Notes: generated by a model not told the origin, from the sequence alone. A stretch of DNA of 64,000 nt from CAWGYQ01 sp963817395 (GCA_963817395.1 CAWFOC010000003.1:682001-746000); one strand, 5' to 3'. Numbered from the stretch's first letter, positions 9,340 through 19,717 are shown. Numbers and translations are program-made.

Positions 9340-10798
9340 ATGACGCAGGCGACAGTCGCTGAAACCAAGGTGGGCCGGGTGACGCAGGTCATCGGGCCCG
9401 TCGTCGACGTGGAGTTCGAGGGCGGCAAGCTACCCGATATCTACAACGCGATTCGCATCACCTCGGATCCGGCATCCGGTGCGGTGGTCGACATCATCTG
9501 CGAGGTCCAGCAGCATCTGGGCGAGAACGTCGTCCGGACCATCGCCATGAAGCCGACCGACGGGCTGCAGCGGGGCATGCGGGTGGAAGATCTGGGAGAG
9601 CAGATCACGATGCCCGTCGGGCCCGCAGACGCTCGGCCGCGTGCTGAACGTGCTCGGCGAGCCGGTGGATTTCCCCGATCGCCCGGTCATGGCGACGGAG
9701 CGGTGGCCGATTCACCGTCCGGCGCCATCGCTCGAGGATCAGTCCACGACGCTCCAGATGTTCGAGACGGGCATCAAGGTGGTCGATCTGCTCGAGCCGT
9801 ACCTGCGCGGCGGGAAGATTGGTCTCTTCGGAGGAGCCGGCGTCGGCAAGACGGTCATCATTCAGGAGCTGATTCACAATATCGCGCTGAAGCATGGCGG
9901 CGTGTCGGTATTTGCCGGGGTCGGTGAACGCACGCGCGAGGGAAACGACCTGTGGCTGGAGATGCAGGAGAGCGGCGTCGTGAAACCGGACGATCAAGCG
10001 GGATCGCGGGCGGCGCTCGTCTACGGCCAGATGACCGAACCTCCGGGCGCGCGGCTTCGCGTGGCTCTGAGCGGGCTCACGGTGGCTGAATACTTCCGCG
10101 ACGCCGAAGGCAAGGACGTTCTGCTGTTCATCGACAACATCTTCCGGTTCACGCAGGCAGGCTCGGAAGTATCGGCCTTGCTGGGCCGTATGCCGTCGGC
10201 CGTCGGCTACCAGCCGACACTCTTGACCGAGATGGGCGAGCTGCAGGAGCGCATCACGTCCACGAAAAAGGGTTCCATCACCTCCGTGCAGGCCATTTAC
10301 GTCCCGGCCGACGACTACACGGATCCCGCGCCGGCCACCACCTTCGCGCACCTCGACGCCACGACGAACCTCTCGCGGGCGATCGTGGAGCTCGGCATCT
10401 ACCCGGCGGTGGATCCGCTGGCGTCGAGCTCGCGTATTCTGGATCCGAACGTCATCGGACAGGAGCACTACGAGGTGGCACGGCAGGTGAAGCAGGTGCT
10501 GCAGCGGTACAAGGACCTGCAGGACATCATCGCGATTCTCGGCGTGGACGAGCTCTCGGAAGACGACAAGCTGACGGTCTCCCGCGCGCGGAAGATTCAG
10601 AAGTTTCTGTCGCAGCCCTTCTTCGTCGCGGAGCAGTTCACGGGCCGCGCGGGTAAGTACGTGCCGATCGCCGAGAGCATTCGAGGCTTCAAGGAAATCG
10701 TGGAGGGCAAGCACGACGGGCTGCCCGAGCAGGCGTTCTACATGGTGGGCACCATCGATGAGGTCGTCGAGGCCGCCGAGAGGATGACGACAGCGTGA
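9340..10798 (+). CDS. atpD: ATP synthase F1 subunit beta, one frameshift
   Basis: Beta holds the catalytic sites. The N-terminal barrel (GRVTQVIGPVVDVEFEGGKL) is in one frame. From about 9622 the rest continues in the next frame, where dropping one C from a CCC run gives MPVGPQTLGRVLNVLGEPVD. Walker A is GLFGGAGVGKTVII around nt 9825-9860, followed by the family signatures GVGERTREGNDL and YVPADDYTDPAPATTFAHLD. About 485 residues after correction. The stop overlaps the GTG of atpC. An essential catalytic subunit with a homopolymer shift is almost surely a sequence error. Confidence 0.96.
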
Positions 10799-11229
10799 TC
10801 CCCCCGATTCCATCGCACATCTCGCTCGAGATCGTGACGCCGGATCGCGCGGTGCTGCACGAGCAGGTGGACGAGGTCGAAATTCCGGCCGCAGAGGGGT
10901 ATCTCGGCATTCTGCCCGGCCACACACCGCTCCTGGCCGAGTTGCGCGTCGGCGAGCTCTGGTATCGCAAGGGTCAGGAGAAGACGTTCCTGTCGGTCGC
11001 GTACGGGTTCGTCGAAGTCCAGCCCGATCGCGTCACGATACTGGCCCAGATGGCCGAACGGGCCGACGAGATCGATCTCGTACGCGCCGAGGCCGCGCTG
11101 CGCCGCGCGGAGGCACTCTTGCGGGACCAGCACTCACTCGACGTGGACCTCGAGCTGGCGCGCATCGCGCAGATGAAAGCGTTCATCCGCCTGCGGGTTG
11201 CCTCGAAGGCGGGGAAGCGTCTCGTCTGA
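10795..11229 (+). CDS. atpC: ATP synthase F1 subunit epsilon
   Basis: Epsilon is the rotor subunit that regulates ATP hydrolysis. The 144 residues comprise the N-terminal beta sandwich (LEIVTPDRAVLHEQVDEVEI, AAEGYLGILPGHTPLLAELR) and a C-terminal two-helix part (DEIDLVRAEAALRRAEALL). The start GTG at 10795 overlaps the atpD stop. It is the last gene of the atp operon here; genes for subunits a and c do not follow. Confidence 0.95.
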   Translation: MIPPIPSHISLEIVTPDRAVLHEQVDEVEIPAAEGYLGILPGHTPLLAELRVGELWYRKGQEKTFLSVAYGFVEVQPDRVTILAQMAERADEIDLVRAEAALRRAEALLRDQHSLDVDLELARIAQMKAFIRLRVASKAGKRLV

Positions 11230-11281
11230 ACGACCATCACCGCCCGCGTCGTTGGTCGGTCCCTGGCCGTCCCGAGGTGTG

Positions 11282-12076
11282 ATGTTCAGGAACCTCGCTC
11301 AGCTGACGCGGTACCGCGCGCTCATCCAGAGCCTGGTGGTGCGAGACCTGAAGGCACGCTACCGCGGCTCGGTGCTCGGCTTCTTCTGGTCGTTCATCAA
11401 TCCGCTGCTCCTCCTGCTCATCTACACGTTCGTGTTCACGGTGGTGATGCCCGGCACGCGGCCCCCCGAGCTCGAGCCGTACGCGCTCTTCATCTTCTGC
11501 GGCATCCTGCCGTGGACGTGGTTCTCGTCGTCGCTGCTCGAGTCGGCGAACTCGCTCCTGGTGAACGGCAATCTCATCAAGAAAGTGCTGTTTCCGGCGG
11601 AAGTACTGCCCATCGTCGCGGTCTTTGCGAATCTGGTGCACTTCTGTCTCGGACTGCCGATTCTCCTGGCGTTTCTCGTCTACTACCGCGCGCCGCTGCA
11701 GATGCCCGAGCTGGCATGGTTTCCGGTGGTGGTGCTGGTGCAGTTGGTGCTCACCCTGGGTCTGGGCTTCCTGGTGGCGGCGCTCACGGTGCACCTGCGT
11801 GATCTCAAGGACATCCTGGCGAACCTGCTGACGTTCTGGTTCTTCGCGACGCCGATTCTCTATCCCATGATCATGGTGCCGTCGACAGGGCGGTGGCTCC
11901 TGAATTTGAATCCGTTCACGCACCTCGCCGTGTCGTACCAGGAGATCCTGTTCTACGACGGACCTTTTGGTCACTACCGATGGCTGCTGGCCCTCGGTGT
12001 CGCGTCCGTCGGGGTGTTTCTTGCGGGGTACTTCGTTTTCGATCGTCTCCGCGATTCGTTCGCGGAGGAGGTCTAG
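11282..12076 (+). CDS. ABC-2 type polysaccharide export permease (Wzm/TagG family)
   Basis: This is the membrane half of an exporter for O-antigen or a similar polysaccharide. The 264 residues have the family N-terminus VVRDLKARYRGSVLGFFWSF, then about six membrane helices, with PWTWFSSSLLES and the C-terminal LNPFTHLAVSYQEILFYDG typical of Wzm. ATG at 11282 fits the family start, with GAGGTG upstream. The ATPase gene follows after 12 bases. Confidence 0.9.
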   Translation: MFRNLAQLTRYRALIQSLVVRDLKARYRGSVLGFFWSFINPLLLLLIYTFVFTVVMPGTRPPELEPYALFIFCGILPWTWFSSSLLESANSLLVNGNLIKKVLFPAEVLPIVAVFANLVHFCLGLPILLAFLVYYRAPLQMPELAWFPVVVLVQLVLTLGLGFLVAALTVHLRDLKDILANLLTFWFFATPILYPMIMVPSTGRWLLNLNPFTHLAVSYQEILFYDGPFGHYRWLLALGVASVGVFLAGYFVFDRLRDSFAEEV

Positions 12077-12088
12077 CGCACCGGTTCG

Positions 12089-13433
12089 ATGAACGTCATC
12101 CAAGTGTCCGGCGTTTCGAAGGTCTACCGGCGGTACTCGCGCCGCCGGCAGTTCGCGACACTCAAGAGTGCTCTCTTGTCAGGCAATCTGATCAGTGACC
12201 TGCGATCGGACGAGACCTTCCCGGCCCTGCGCGACGTGTCGTTTGTCGTTCCCGGGGGGCGCACCTTCGGCATCCTCGGACGCAACGGATCCGGCAAGAG
12301 CACGTTGCTCAAGCTGGTGGCGGGCATCACGAAGCCGACGACCGGTGAGGTACGGGTCGAAGGCCGCATCTCCGCGCTCATTGAGCTTGGCGCCGGATTT
12401 CACCCCGAAATCTCCGGCCGTGAGAACGTGTTCATCAACGGCATCATGCTCGGGCTCTCGAAGCGCGAGATCGCACGCCGCTTCGACGAGATTGTCGAGT
12501 TCGCCGAGCTCCAGGAGTCGATCGACGCGCCGGTCAAGACCTACTCGTCCGGCATGTACATGCGACTGGGCTTTGCCGTGGCGGTCCACGTCGATCCCGA
12601 CGTGCTGCTCATCGACGAGGTGCTGGCCGTCGGCGACCAAGCCTTCACGGCCAAGTGTCTCGACAAGTTCGGCGAGTTCAGGCGCCGCGGAAAGACCATC
12701 CTGCTCGTCACGCACTCGCTCGACCTCGTCGAGCGCTTCTGCGACGAGGCATTGTGGCTCGACGCGGGGCAGGTGAAAGCCATCGGTGACCCACGGCGCG
12801 TCGTCGGCGCGTATGTCACCGATGTGGAACGGGCCGAAGAACGGCACCTTGCGGCCGGCGACGCTCGCGCCCACTCGGCGCTGGAAGACAGCCGAGGCTC
12901 CAGAGGGCGAAGTGCCCGGCGATCCGGTCGAGGCCGTCGCCGAACCCCCTGACATGTTCAAGGCCACAGAAGGCCGTTGGGGTTCGCGTGAGCTCGAAAT
13001 TCTGGATGTGACCCTCGAGGGCGAGGACGGGGAAACGGGGCATCTCTTCGGGACAGGCGACCGGCTGTCGATCCGACTGCGAGTACGGGCAGCGCTTCCC
13101 CTGGACGATTTTGTCTTCGGCGTCGGCATCTTCAATGCCGATGGCGTCTGTTGCTACGGCACCAACACCGAAATCGAGGAACTGGTGTCGGATTCGATCG
13201 CTGGCGATGGCGAAGTGAGCTTCATCATCGATCGTCTGGAGCTGGTCGGCGGCACCTACAAGCTCGACGTGGCCGCACACAGGCGGGACGGGTACCCCTA
13301 CGACTATCATCGGCAGCTCTACACCTTTCGCGTCAAGTCGGTGACGAAGGACGTCGGCATCTACCGCCCGGCTCATCGCTGGGCGTTCTCGTCGTCGGTC
13401 CGATTTTCGAGGACCCCGAAGGACCCGGCGTGA
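12089..13433 (+). CDS. ABC polysaccharide exporter ATPase with C-terminal sugar-binding domain (Wzt family), one frameshift
   Basis: Residues 1-250 are a nucleotide-binding domain: Walker A GILGRNGSGKSTLLKLVAG, signature YSSGMYMRLGFAVAV and Walker B DVLLIDEVLAVGD. The C-terminal part (from about nt 12880, next frame) is the Wzt carbohydrate-binding beta sandwich that recognises the terminal modification of the O-chain: LSIRLRVRAALPLDDFVFGV and LVGGTYKLDVAAHRRDGYPY. Only one extra base near 12880 separates the two, so this is one protein of about 447 residues. Presence of the sandwich domain predicts a chain-end-capped polysaccharide. The stop overlaps the next gene. Confidence 0.9.
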
Positions 13434-13900
13434 AGCTGTTGTCGGTGGACGAAGCCACCGAGCTGGTCCAGACGCTCAGGGCGGCGAAGAAGATCATCGT
13501 CTTCACCAACGGGGTGTTCGATCTGCTGCACCCCGGGCACGTCCGGTACCTCCATCGAGCCCGTCAGGAGGGCGACGCCCTGCTCGTTGGCGTGAACTCC
13601 GATCGCTCGGTCGGAGCGAACAAGGGGCCGAGCCGACCTCTGGTGCCGGCAGCCGAGCGCGCGGAAATTCTCGCCGCGCTGTCCGACGTGGATGGCGTCG
13701 TGATCTTCGACGAGGACACGCCGCTCAGCCTGATTACCCGGCTCCAACCCGACGTTCTGGTGAAAGGTGCCGATTGGCCTGCCGATCAGATTGTAGGCCG
13801 CGACGTCGTCGAGGCCCGCGGCGGACGCGTCGTGCTGATACCTGTTGCGGCGGGTCATTCGACCAGCGCGCTCGTCGCCAGGATCCGCCACTCGTCGTAG
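13430..13900 (+). CDS. D-glycero-beta-D-manno-heptose 1-phosphate adenylyltransferase (RfaE2/HldC type)
   Basis: This nucleotidyltransferase of 156 residues activates heptose 1-phosphate with ATP in ADP-heptose synthesis for LPS. The motif FTNGVFDLLHPGHVRYL near residues 24-40 contains the family GxFDxxHxGH box, and LVPAAERAEILAALSDVDGV and DVLVKGADW follow. It lacks the kinase domain of HldE, so it is the stand-alone transferase. GTG at 13430 overlaps the wzt stop, and AAGGA lies upstream. Glycerol-3-phosphate cytidylyltransferase is the main alternative, but the KGADW end favours RfaE2. Confidence 0.88.
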   Translation: MKLLSVDEATELVQTLRAAKKIIVFTNGVFDLLHPGHVRYLHRARQEGDALLVGVNSDRSVGANKGPSRPLVPAAERAEILAALSDVDGVVIFDEDTPLSLITRLQPDVLVKGADWPADQIVGRDVVEARGGRVVLIPVAAGHSTSALVARIRHSS

Positions 13901-13970
13901 TACACTGTTCGTTTGCGCTCGTCGTGACACGGCGCGCTCGAAGCCCGGCCGGGCCGCCGGGCTCGGCTTT

Positions 13971-16900
13971 GTGACCACGTCGATTTCCCTCGGACTTCAG
14001 GCACTCCTCCGGTCGGCCGCCGCCCGGGCGGGGTTTGGTGTGTCTGCCCGCATCGTCACAGGGCTGACCGCCTCGGCCAAGGCGTTCTATGCGGCCTCAT
14101 CAGCCGCCGACGGCCACCGTGTGCTGCTCATTGCGCCAGGGGATGGCGATGTCGAGCAACTCACGGCAGATACGAGATTTTTTCTGACCGCGCTCGAAGC
14201 GGCGAGCTGGTCCGGCGTCGAGAGCCAGGTGCTGCCGCTGCCGTCGCTGCAAGTCGATCCCTACAGGAGCCTTGCTCCTCACCTGCGAGTCGCCTCGGCA
14301 CGCGCGCGCGCCCTCCACGCTCTGGCCACGGGTACCGCCCGCGTCGTCGTGACTTCGGCGGCCGCGCTGCTGGCGCGGGTCAGCCCGCCGGATCGGTTGA
14401 CTCGCGCGACGATCGATCTCAGCGAGGGACAGGAACTGGCGCCGGCGGACCTTGCCGATCTCCTGGTGGATGCCGGCTTCGTCCGCGAGGATCCCGTCGA
14501 CCAGCACGGCGAGTTCTGCGTGCGCGGCGGCATCGTCGACGTGTTTCCCGCGGCCGACGCCGAGCCGTTTCGCATCGAGTTCATTGGCGACACGATTGAA
14601 TCCATCCGGCGGTACGACCCGGCCACGCAGCGCACCATCGCACCCACCGGCAGCCTCGTCATCACGCCACTGAGAGATCAACTCGACGAATTCCCCGAGC
14701 CCGGGCACACCGCATCGGTCTTCGATTACCTCGCCGGTCGCGGAACCACGCTGGTGTTCGTGGCTGAGTCCGACGACGTGCGTGCGCAGGGCGAGAAGTT
14801 GCTCGAGCAGTTCGCAGCCAGCCATCAGGATGCCACGCGCCGACACGAGAGCGTCGCGCGGCCGGAGGACGTGCTGGTTGGCTGGGACCAGATCGCCGCG
14901 CACCTGGAATCGGCGGTGCGGCTGGAGCAACTGGAGGTGTCCAACGAGGCAAGCCGCCACGTCGCCTGTCAGCCGGTGGCGGAGTTCCGGGGCCGGCTCG
15001 TGGACTGGATTGCCGACATCCGGCGGGCGCGGGAACGTGGCGACACTGTGCTGTTCGTCGCGGCATCTCATGGGCGTGCCGAGCGCACGGTCGAAATGCT
15101 GGCGGAGTACGACCTTTCAGCGACGCTCGTCGAGGGCGCTGAAGAAAGCCTGGCGGTGGCCGTGCTGGTGGCCGTCGGCGATCTCTCGGCCGGCTTCAGG
15201 CTCCCCGAGGCGTCTCTGCAGATCTATGCCGAGACCGATGTGTTCGACGAGGAACGGCGGGTTCCAGAACGCAGGCGTTCGGCAGCGGGCGCGTTCGTCT
15301 CGGATCTGCGCGACCTCAGGATTGGCGACCACGTGGTGCACGTCGATCACGGCATTGGCGTGTTTGTCGGGCTCCGTGAGATTGGCGTCGCTGGCAGCGG
15401 CGCCGCACAGGAGTTTCTCGAGCTGCGGTATGCCGGCGACGACAAGCTGTTCGTGCCGGTCGAGCGCCTGGATCTCATCCAAAAATACAGCGGCGGCGCG
15501 CGTCCGTCGCTTGACCGTCTCGGGGGCACCACGTGGGAACGGGCCAAGACCCGCGTCCGCAAGGCCATGCGGGACATGGCCGAAGAGCTGCTGCGGCTCT
15601 ATGCCGCCCGCAAGTCGGTGCCGGGTCATGCCTTCAGTCCCGATTCGCACTGGCAAACCGAGTTCGAGGACGCGTTCGCCTACGAGCTCACCGCCGACCA
15701 GAAGACCGCGATTGCGGACATCAAGCGGGACATGGAGACCCCCGCTCCGATGGACCGCCTGTTGTGCGGCGACGTGGGCTACGGCAAGACCGAGGTGGCC
15801 ATGCGGGCGGCCTTCAAGGCTGTCATGGACGGCCGGCAGGTCGCCTTCCTGGCGCCGACCACCGTTCTGTCGTTCCAGCACGTGAAGACACTCAAGGACC
15901 GTTTTGCAGCGTTCCCGGCACGGATCGAGCTCATCAGCCGGTTTCGGAACAAGGCCGAGCAGAAGATCATTCTGGCGGATCTGGCCAGCGGCCGCATCGA
16001 CATCATCGTCGGGACGCACCGCCTGCTGTCGAAGGACGTCGAGTTCAGAAACCTCGGCCTGCTGGTGGTGGACGAGGAACAGCGATTCGGCGTCGTTCAC
16101 AAAGAGCGGCTCAAGCAGATGCGGCGAAACGTCGACGTGCTCACGATGTCGGCGACGCCGATTCCCCGCACGCTGAACATGTCGCTCGTTGGCATCCGCG
16201 ACATGTCGATCATCGAAACGCCGCCCAAGGACCGCCTGTCGATCCAAACCAATGTGCTCAAGTTCGATCAGCAGGCGATTCAGCGCGCCATTCGCAACGA
16301 GCTCGGCCGCGGCGGGCAGGTCTATTTCGTACACAACCGCGTCGAGTCGATCTATTCGATGGGCAATCTGATCAACCGCCTCGTGCCCGAGGCGCGGCTG
16401 GCCGTCGGACACGGGCAGATGGGCGAGCTGGATCTGGAAAAGACGATGCTCGATTTCATCGATCGCAAGTTCGACGTGCTGCTGGCGACGACGATTATCG
16501 AAAACGGGCTCGATATTCCCAACGTCAATACGATTCTCGTGAACCGGGCCGACCGTTACGGGCTCGCCCAGCTCTATCAGCTGCGCGGACGCGTGGGCCG
16601 TTCCGACCGCGCGGCCTACGCCTATCTGCTCATCCCGCCAGAGGATTCGCTGACCCCCGTTGCGAAGCGACGCCTCGCAGCGATCCGCGAGTTCAGCGAT
16701 CTCGGCAGCGGGTTTCGCGTGGCCGCTCTCGACCTCGAGATCCGCGGCGCCGGCAATCTGCTGGGCGGGGAACAGAGTGGGCACATCGACACCATCGGCT
16801 TCGAGATGTACATGAAGCTCCTCGAACAGACGGTCCGGGAACTGAAGGGCGAGGAAGTCGATCCCGAGATTCGGGCGACCGTCAATCTGCAGGTGGACCT

Positions 16901-17453
16901 GCGTATCGATGACGAGTACATCGCCGACATCAACCAGCGGCTGATGACGTATCGGCGCGCGGCGGCGGCCAGAACCGAGGCCGAGCTCCAGCAGGTGCTC
17001 GACGACACCCGCGATCGGTATGGCGCGCCGCCCGACTCGATGCTGAATCTCGCCGACCTGGCTCGAATCCGGATCCTCGCCGATCGCCTGGGCGTCGCCT
17101 CCGTCGACCGGGAAGGGTCGGTGGTCGTCTTCAAGATCAGACCGCAGACGAAGCTGGATCCCCGGGCGGTGATGACGTTCGTCTCTCGCCGGAAGGACCT
17201 GACGCTCGCTCCGCCCGCGACCATCAAGCTCGACCTGAGCGGGACGGCCGTGCGGGGCACTCGAGCGCCGGGCTCGGGCAGTCAGGCCCGCTGGCAGGCG
17301 TCGTGGTGGACGGCGCGGGCCACGTCCGGTCAGGTCGTGCCGGGGTTCTCGCGCGAAGCGACGCTCCGACCGCGTCCCGAGGATCCGCGGGGCGAGCAGG
17401 GCATTTTCGCCCGGGTCGGCGGATTGTTGAGCGAGCTCGAGGAGCTAAGCTAA
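13971..17453 (+). CDS. mfd: Transcription-repair coupling factor Mfd
   Basis: Mfd pushes stalled RNA polymerase off lesions and recruits UvrA. The protein has about 1160 residues. The N-terminal UvrB-like part includes VREDPVDQHGEFCVRGGIVD. The RNA-polymerase-interacting domain has GDHVVHVDHGIGVFVGL and FLELRYAGDDKLFVPVERL. The translocase has Walker A CGDVGYGKTEVAMRAAFKA around nt 15770-15830, DEEQRFGV around 16070-16090, MSATPIPRTLNMSL and RGRVGRSDRAAYAYLL. A TRCF C-terminal domain follows. GTG at 13971 was chosen because the region before it is unlike Mfd and holds a GC-rich hairpin. The frame is intact over 3.4 kb. Confidence 0.97.
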   Translation: MTTSISLGLQALLRSAAARAGFGVSARIVTGLTASAKAFYAASSAADGHRVLLIAPGDGDVEQLTADTRFFLTALEAASWSGVESQVLPLPSLQVDPYRSLAPHLRVASARARALHALATGTARVVVTSAAALLARVSPPDRLTRATIDLSEGQELAPADLADLLVDAGFVREDPVDQHGEFCVRGGIVDVFPAADAEPFRIEFIGDTIESIRRYDPATQRTIAPTGSLVITPLRDQLDEFPEPGHTASVFDYLAGRGTTLVFVAESDDVRAQGEKLLEQFAASHQDATRRHESVARPEDVLVGWDQIAAHLESAVRLEQLEVSNEASRHVACQPVAEFRGRLVDWIADIRRARERGDTVLFVAASHGRAERTVEMLAEYDLSATLVEGAEESLAVAVLVAVGDLSAGFRLPEASLQIYAETDVFDEERRVPERRRSAAGAFVSDLRDLRIGDHVVHVDHGIGVFVGLREIGVAGSGAAQEFLELRYAGDDKLFVPVERLDLIQKYSGGARPSLDRLGGTTWERAKTRVRKAMRDMAEELLRLYAARKSVPGHAFSPDSHWQTEFEDAFAYELTADQKTAIADIKRDMETPAPMDRLLCGDVGYGKTEVAMRAAFKAVMDGRQVAFLAPTTVLSFQHVKTLKDRFAAFPARIELISRFRNKAEQKIILADLASGRIDIIVGTHRLLSKDVEFRNLGLLVVDEEQRFGVVHKERLKQMRRNVDVLTMSATPIPRTLNMSLVGIRDMSIIETPPKDRLSIQTNVLKFDQQAIQRAIRNELGRGGQVYFVHNRVESIYSMGNLINRLVPEARLAVGHGQMGELDLEKTMLDFIDRKFDVLLATTIIENGLDIPNVNTILVNRADRYGLAQLYQLRGRVGRSDRAAYAYLLIPPEDSLTPVAKRRLAAIREFSDLGSGFRVAALDLEIRGAGNLLGGEQSGHIDTIGFEMYMKLLEQTVRELKGEEVDPEIRATVNLQVDLRIDDEYIADINQRLMTYRRAAAARTEAELQQVLDDTRDRYGAPPDSMLNLADLARIRILADRLGVASVDREGSVVVFKIRPQTKLDPRAVMTFVSRRKDLTLAPPATIKLDLSGTAVRGTRAPGSGSQARWQASWWTARATSGQVVPGFSREATLRPRPEDPRGEQGIFARVGGLLSELEELS

Positions 17454-17505
17454 AATATTGATTTGAAAGTACTAGCGGGTTTGCGCCCTTCTGAAAGAAG
17501 TCTTC

Positions 17506-18561
17506 ATGGTTAGGCAGGTCACGACACGGCTCCTCGCGTTATTCGTTGCCGGATGGTTCTTCGCTCCCGTTTCCGCGGAGATCCTCGAGCAGATCCTCGT
17601 CAAGGTCAACGGCGAAATCATCACCAAGACCGATCTCGAACAGCGGCAGGTCATTGCCCTGCGTGCCCGAAATATTCAGACGACTGACAGCCAGGCGCTG
17701 CAACAGGCCATCAACGAGTTGACGCCTCAGCTGATCGTCGAGGCCGTGGACGAGATGCTGTTGATGCAGCGCGGACGCGAGCTGGGCTACCGGCTCACCG
17801 ACGAGCGCTTCAAGACGATTGTCGAGAACATCAAGAAAGAGAACAAGATCGAAAGCGACGAAGCCTTCGAGACGGCCCTCAAAGGCGAGGACATGACGCT
17901 GGCCGATCTGCGCAAGGTCATCGAGAAGCAGATGCTCATGTCGCAGGTCCACCAGACCGAGGTAACCGCCAAGATCGGCGTCTCGGAGACCGAACAGCGC
18001 GCGTACTACGATGCACACCGCAGCGAATTCACCACGCCAGCCGAAGTGACCCTGCGGGAGATCCTCGTCACCGTGCCGAGCGACGGCCAGGCCATCAACG
18101 TAGGCGTCGACGAGGAAGCGAAGGCCAAGGCCGAGGCGCTTCGGGCGCGCGCCGCCGCTGGCGGGAACTTCGAGCAGCTGGCGGCCGAGTCGTCGGATGC
18201 GCCATCGAAGGCCAACGGCGGGCTCATCGGCCCCATCAAGCAGGACGAGATTGCGCCGAACCTGCGCGAATTGCTCGCAAAGCTCAAGCCGGGCGAGATC
18301 TCCGAGGTCGTCCGCTCCAGGACCGGCTATCAGTTCTTCAAGCTCGAGTCGGCCACCGAACCGGTCACGGCTCCGTTCGAAAAGTCCGTCGACCAGGTCG
18401 CCGACAAGGTCTACGCGCAGAAACGGCGGACCGAGTTCGAGAAGTACATCCAGAAGCTCAGAAGCCAGGCCATCATCGAGTGGAAGAACGACGAGATCCG
18501 GAAAGTCTGGGAGCAGGGGCTGGCCACCTTCCAGGGTTCGAGCGCTCCACCGCCGCAATGA
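17506..18561 (+). CDS. Periplasmic SurA-like peptidyl-prolyl cis-trans isomerase
   Basis: This is a secreted chaperone-isomerase of 351 residues. Residues 1-24 form a signal peptide ending PVSA. The SurA N-terminal region follows (ILVKVNGEIITKTDLEQRQ, with helices through about residue 165). One parvulin domain spans about 175-275 (EVTLREILVTV, FEQLAAESSDAPSKANGGLIG, ISEVVRSRTGYQFFKLE). GAAAGAAG just upstream can serve as ribosome site. It probably handles outer-membrane proteins. The gene lies between mfd and dusB, all on one strand. Confidence 0.9.
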   Translation: MVRQVTTRLLALFVAGWFFAPVSAEILEQILVKVNGEIITKTDLEQRQVIALRARNIQTTDSQALQQAINELTPQLIVEAVDEMLLMQRGRELGYRLTDERFKTIVENIKKENKIESDEAFETALKGEDMTLADLRKVIEKQMLMSQVHQTEVTAKIGVSETEQRAYYDAHRSEFTTPAEVTLREILVTVPSDGQAINVGVDEEAKAKAEALRARAAAGGNFEQLAAESSDAPSKANGGLIGPIKQDEIAPNLRELLAKLKPGEISEVVRSRTGYQFFKLESATEPVTAPFEKSVDQVADKVYAQKRRTEFEKYIQKLRSQAIIEWKNDEIRKVWEQGLATFQGSSAPPPQ

Positions 18562-18625
18562 CCCGACTCGCGGTCCATGAGGGGCTCGAAGGGAATGCCG
18601 ACGTGCGCCTGAACTTAAGGACGAG

Positions 18626-19696
18626 ATGAGCGTTCGAATCGGAAACGTCACGCTCGAGACGCCGTTTGCGCTGGCGCCCATGGCCGGCATGACCGACACG
18701 GCGTTTCGCCGTCTGGTGAAGCGTCACGGCGGCTGCGGGCTCGTCGTGAGCGAGATGGTGAGCTCCGAGGGGCTCGTGCGGGGCATCGACAGAACGCTCG
18801 AGTACGCCGAGTACACGGAGGAGGAGCGGCCCGTCTCGATTCAGATTTTCGGGGGCGATCCCGCGAAGATGGCAGCGGCCGCGCAGATCGTCGAAGGGAT
18901 GGGCGCCGACTTGGTCGACGTCAACATGGGGTGTCCCGTCCCCAAGATTGCCAAGCACAACGCCGGGTGCAGCCTGATGCGCGAGCCGGTCCATGCGGCC
19001 AACGTCATCGAGGCCATGGCGCGGGCCGTGAAAATTCCCGTGACCGTCAAGATGCGGGCCGGGTGGAACGAGCACGAAATCAACGCACCCACGCTGGCCA
19101 GAATGGTGGAAGACGCGGGGGCTCGTGCCGTGGCGGTGCACGGTCGCACCGCCGCGCAGTCCTACAGCGGGCACTCGGACTGGGACCTCATTGCCGACAT
19201 CGCCACGCGCGTGACCATTCCGGTGTTTGGCAGCGGCGACTGCACCGAGCCCGACCACATCGTGAGCAGGCTCGAAGGGAGCGCGGTGAGAGGCGTTCTG
19301 GTTGGTCGCGGCGTGCTACGCAACCCGTGGCTGCTTGCGCAGGCCCAGGCTCTTGCGGCGGGCCGATTGATGTCGCCGCCGTCGTTGGCCGACCGAGGGC
19401 AGTTCCTCTTCGACTATATCGATCTGCTGCTCGACGAGGGCGTTGGCGAGGCCGAGGGGTTCCGTCACCTTGCCCCGTCGGCCGGCGAGGACGCGAGCGC
19501 GCCAGCCAGGGGTCACGCTCGCTGGGTGATCAACAAAGTCCGTGCGCTGTGCGCCTGGTACTCCAAGGGACTCGAGGGTGGCGGACAGCTGCGCGTCTCC
19601 ATCAACTCCGCCGAGTCTGTCCCCGAGCTTCGGGAAATCGTCGACGGATTCTTCAATGCCGCCAAGCCGGAGTGCGCCCAGCCGCTGTCGGCTTGA
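18626..19696 (+). CDS. tRNA-dihydrouridine synthase (Dus family, DusB-like)
   Basis: This FMN enzyme reduces uridines in tRNA D-loops. It is 356 residues with a TIM barrel: FALAPMAGMTDTAFRRLVKR at the N-terminus, SIQIFGGDP, then DLVDVNMGCPVPKIAKHNAG (the catalytic Cys is in MGCP), VKMRAGWNEH, AVAVHGRTAAQSYSGHSDWD and VLVGRGVLRNPWL. The paralogue assignment to DusB is by overall likeness. The frame is intact. The stop faces the convergent Dabb gene 21 bases away. Confidence 0.93.
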   Translation: MSVRIGNVTLETPFALAPMAGMTDTAFRRLVKRHGGCGLVVSEMVSSEGLVRGIDRTLEYAEYTEEERPVSIQIFGGDPAKMAAAAQIVEGMGADLVDVNMGCPVPKIAKHNAGCSLMREPVHAANVIEAMARAVKIPVTVKMRAGWNEHEINAPTLARMVEDAGARAVAVHGRTAAQSYSGHSDWDLIADIATRVTIPVFGSGDCTEPDHIVSRLEGSAVRGVLVGRGVLRNPWLLAQAQALAAGRLMSPPSLADRGQFLFDYIDLLLDEGVGEAEGFRHLAPSAGEDASAPARGHARWVINKVRALCAWYSKGLEGGGQLRVSINSAESVPELREIVDGFFNAAKPECAQPLSA

Positions 19697-19717
19697 GCCT
19701 CAGACCTTCGACGCGCC

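Noticed and set aside
9605..10927. Antisense frame opposite atpD
   Set aside because: Overlaps the strongly conserved beta subunit; no independent evidence.
13942..13963. GC-rich hairpin AGCCCGG-N8-CCGGGCT between the heptose enzyme gene and mfd
   Set aside because: It lacks a T-run and sits only 8 bases before the mfd start, so I do not call it a terminator.
15117..16784. Antisense frame of 555 codons opposite mfd
   Set aside because: Entirely inside a clear mfd gene with diagnostic helicase motifs; composition is that of a shadow frame.
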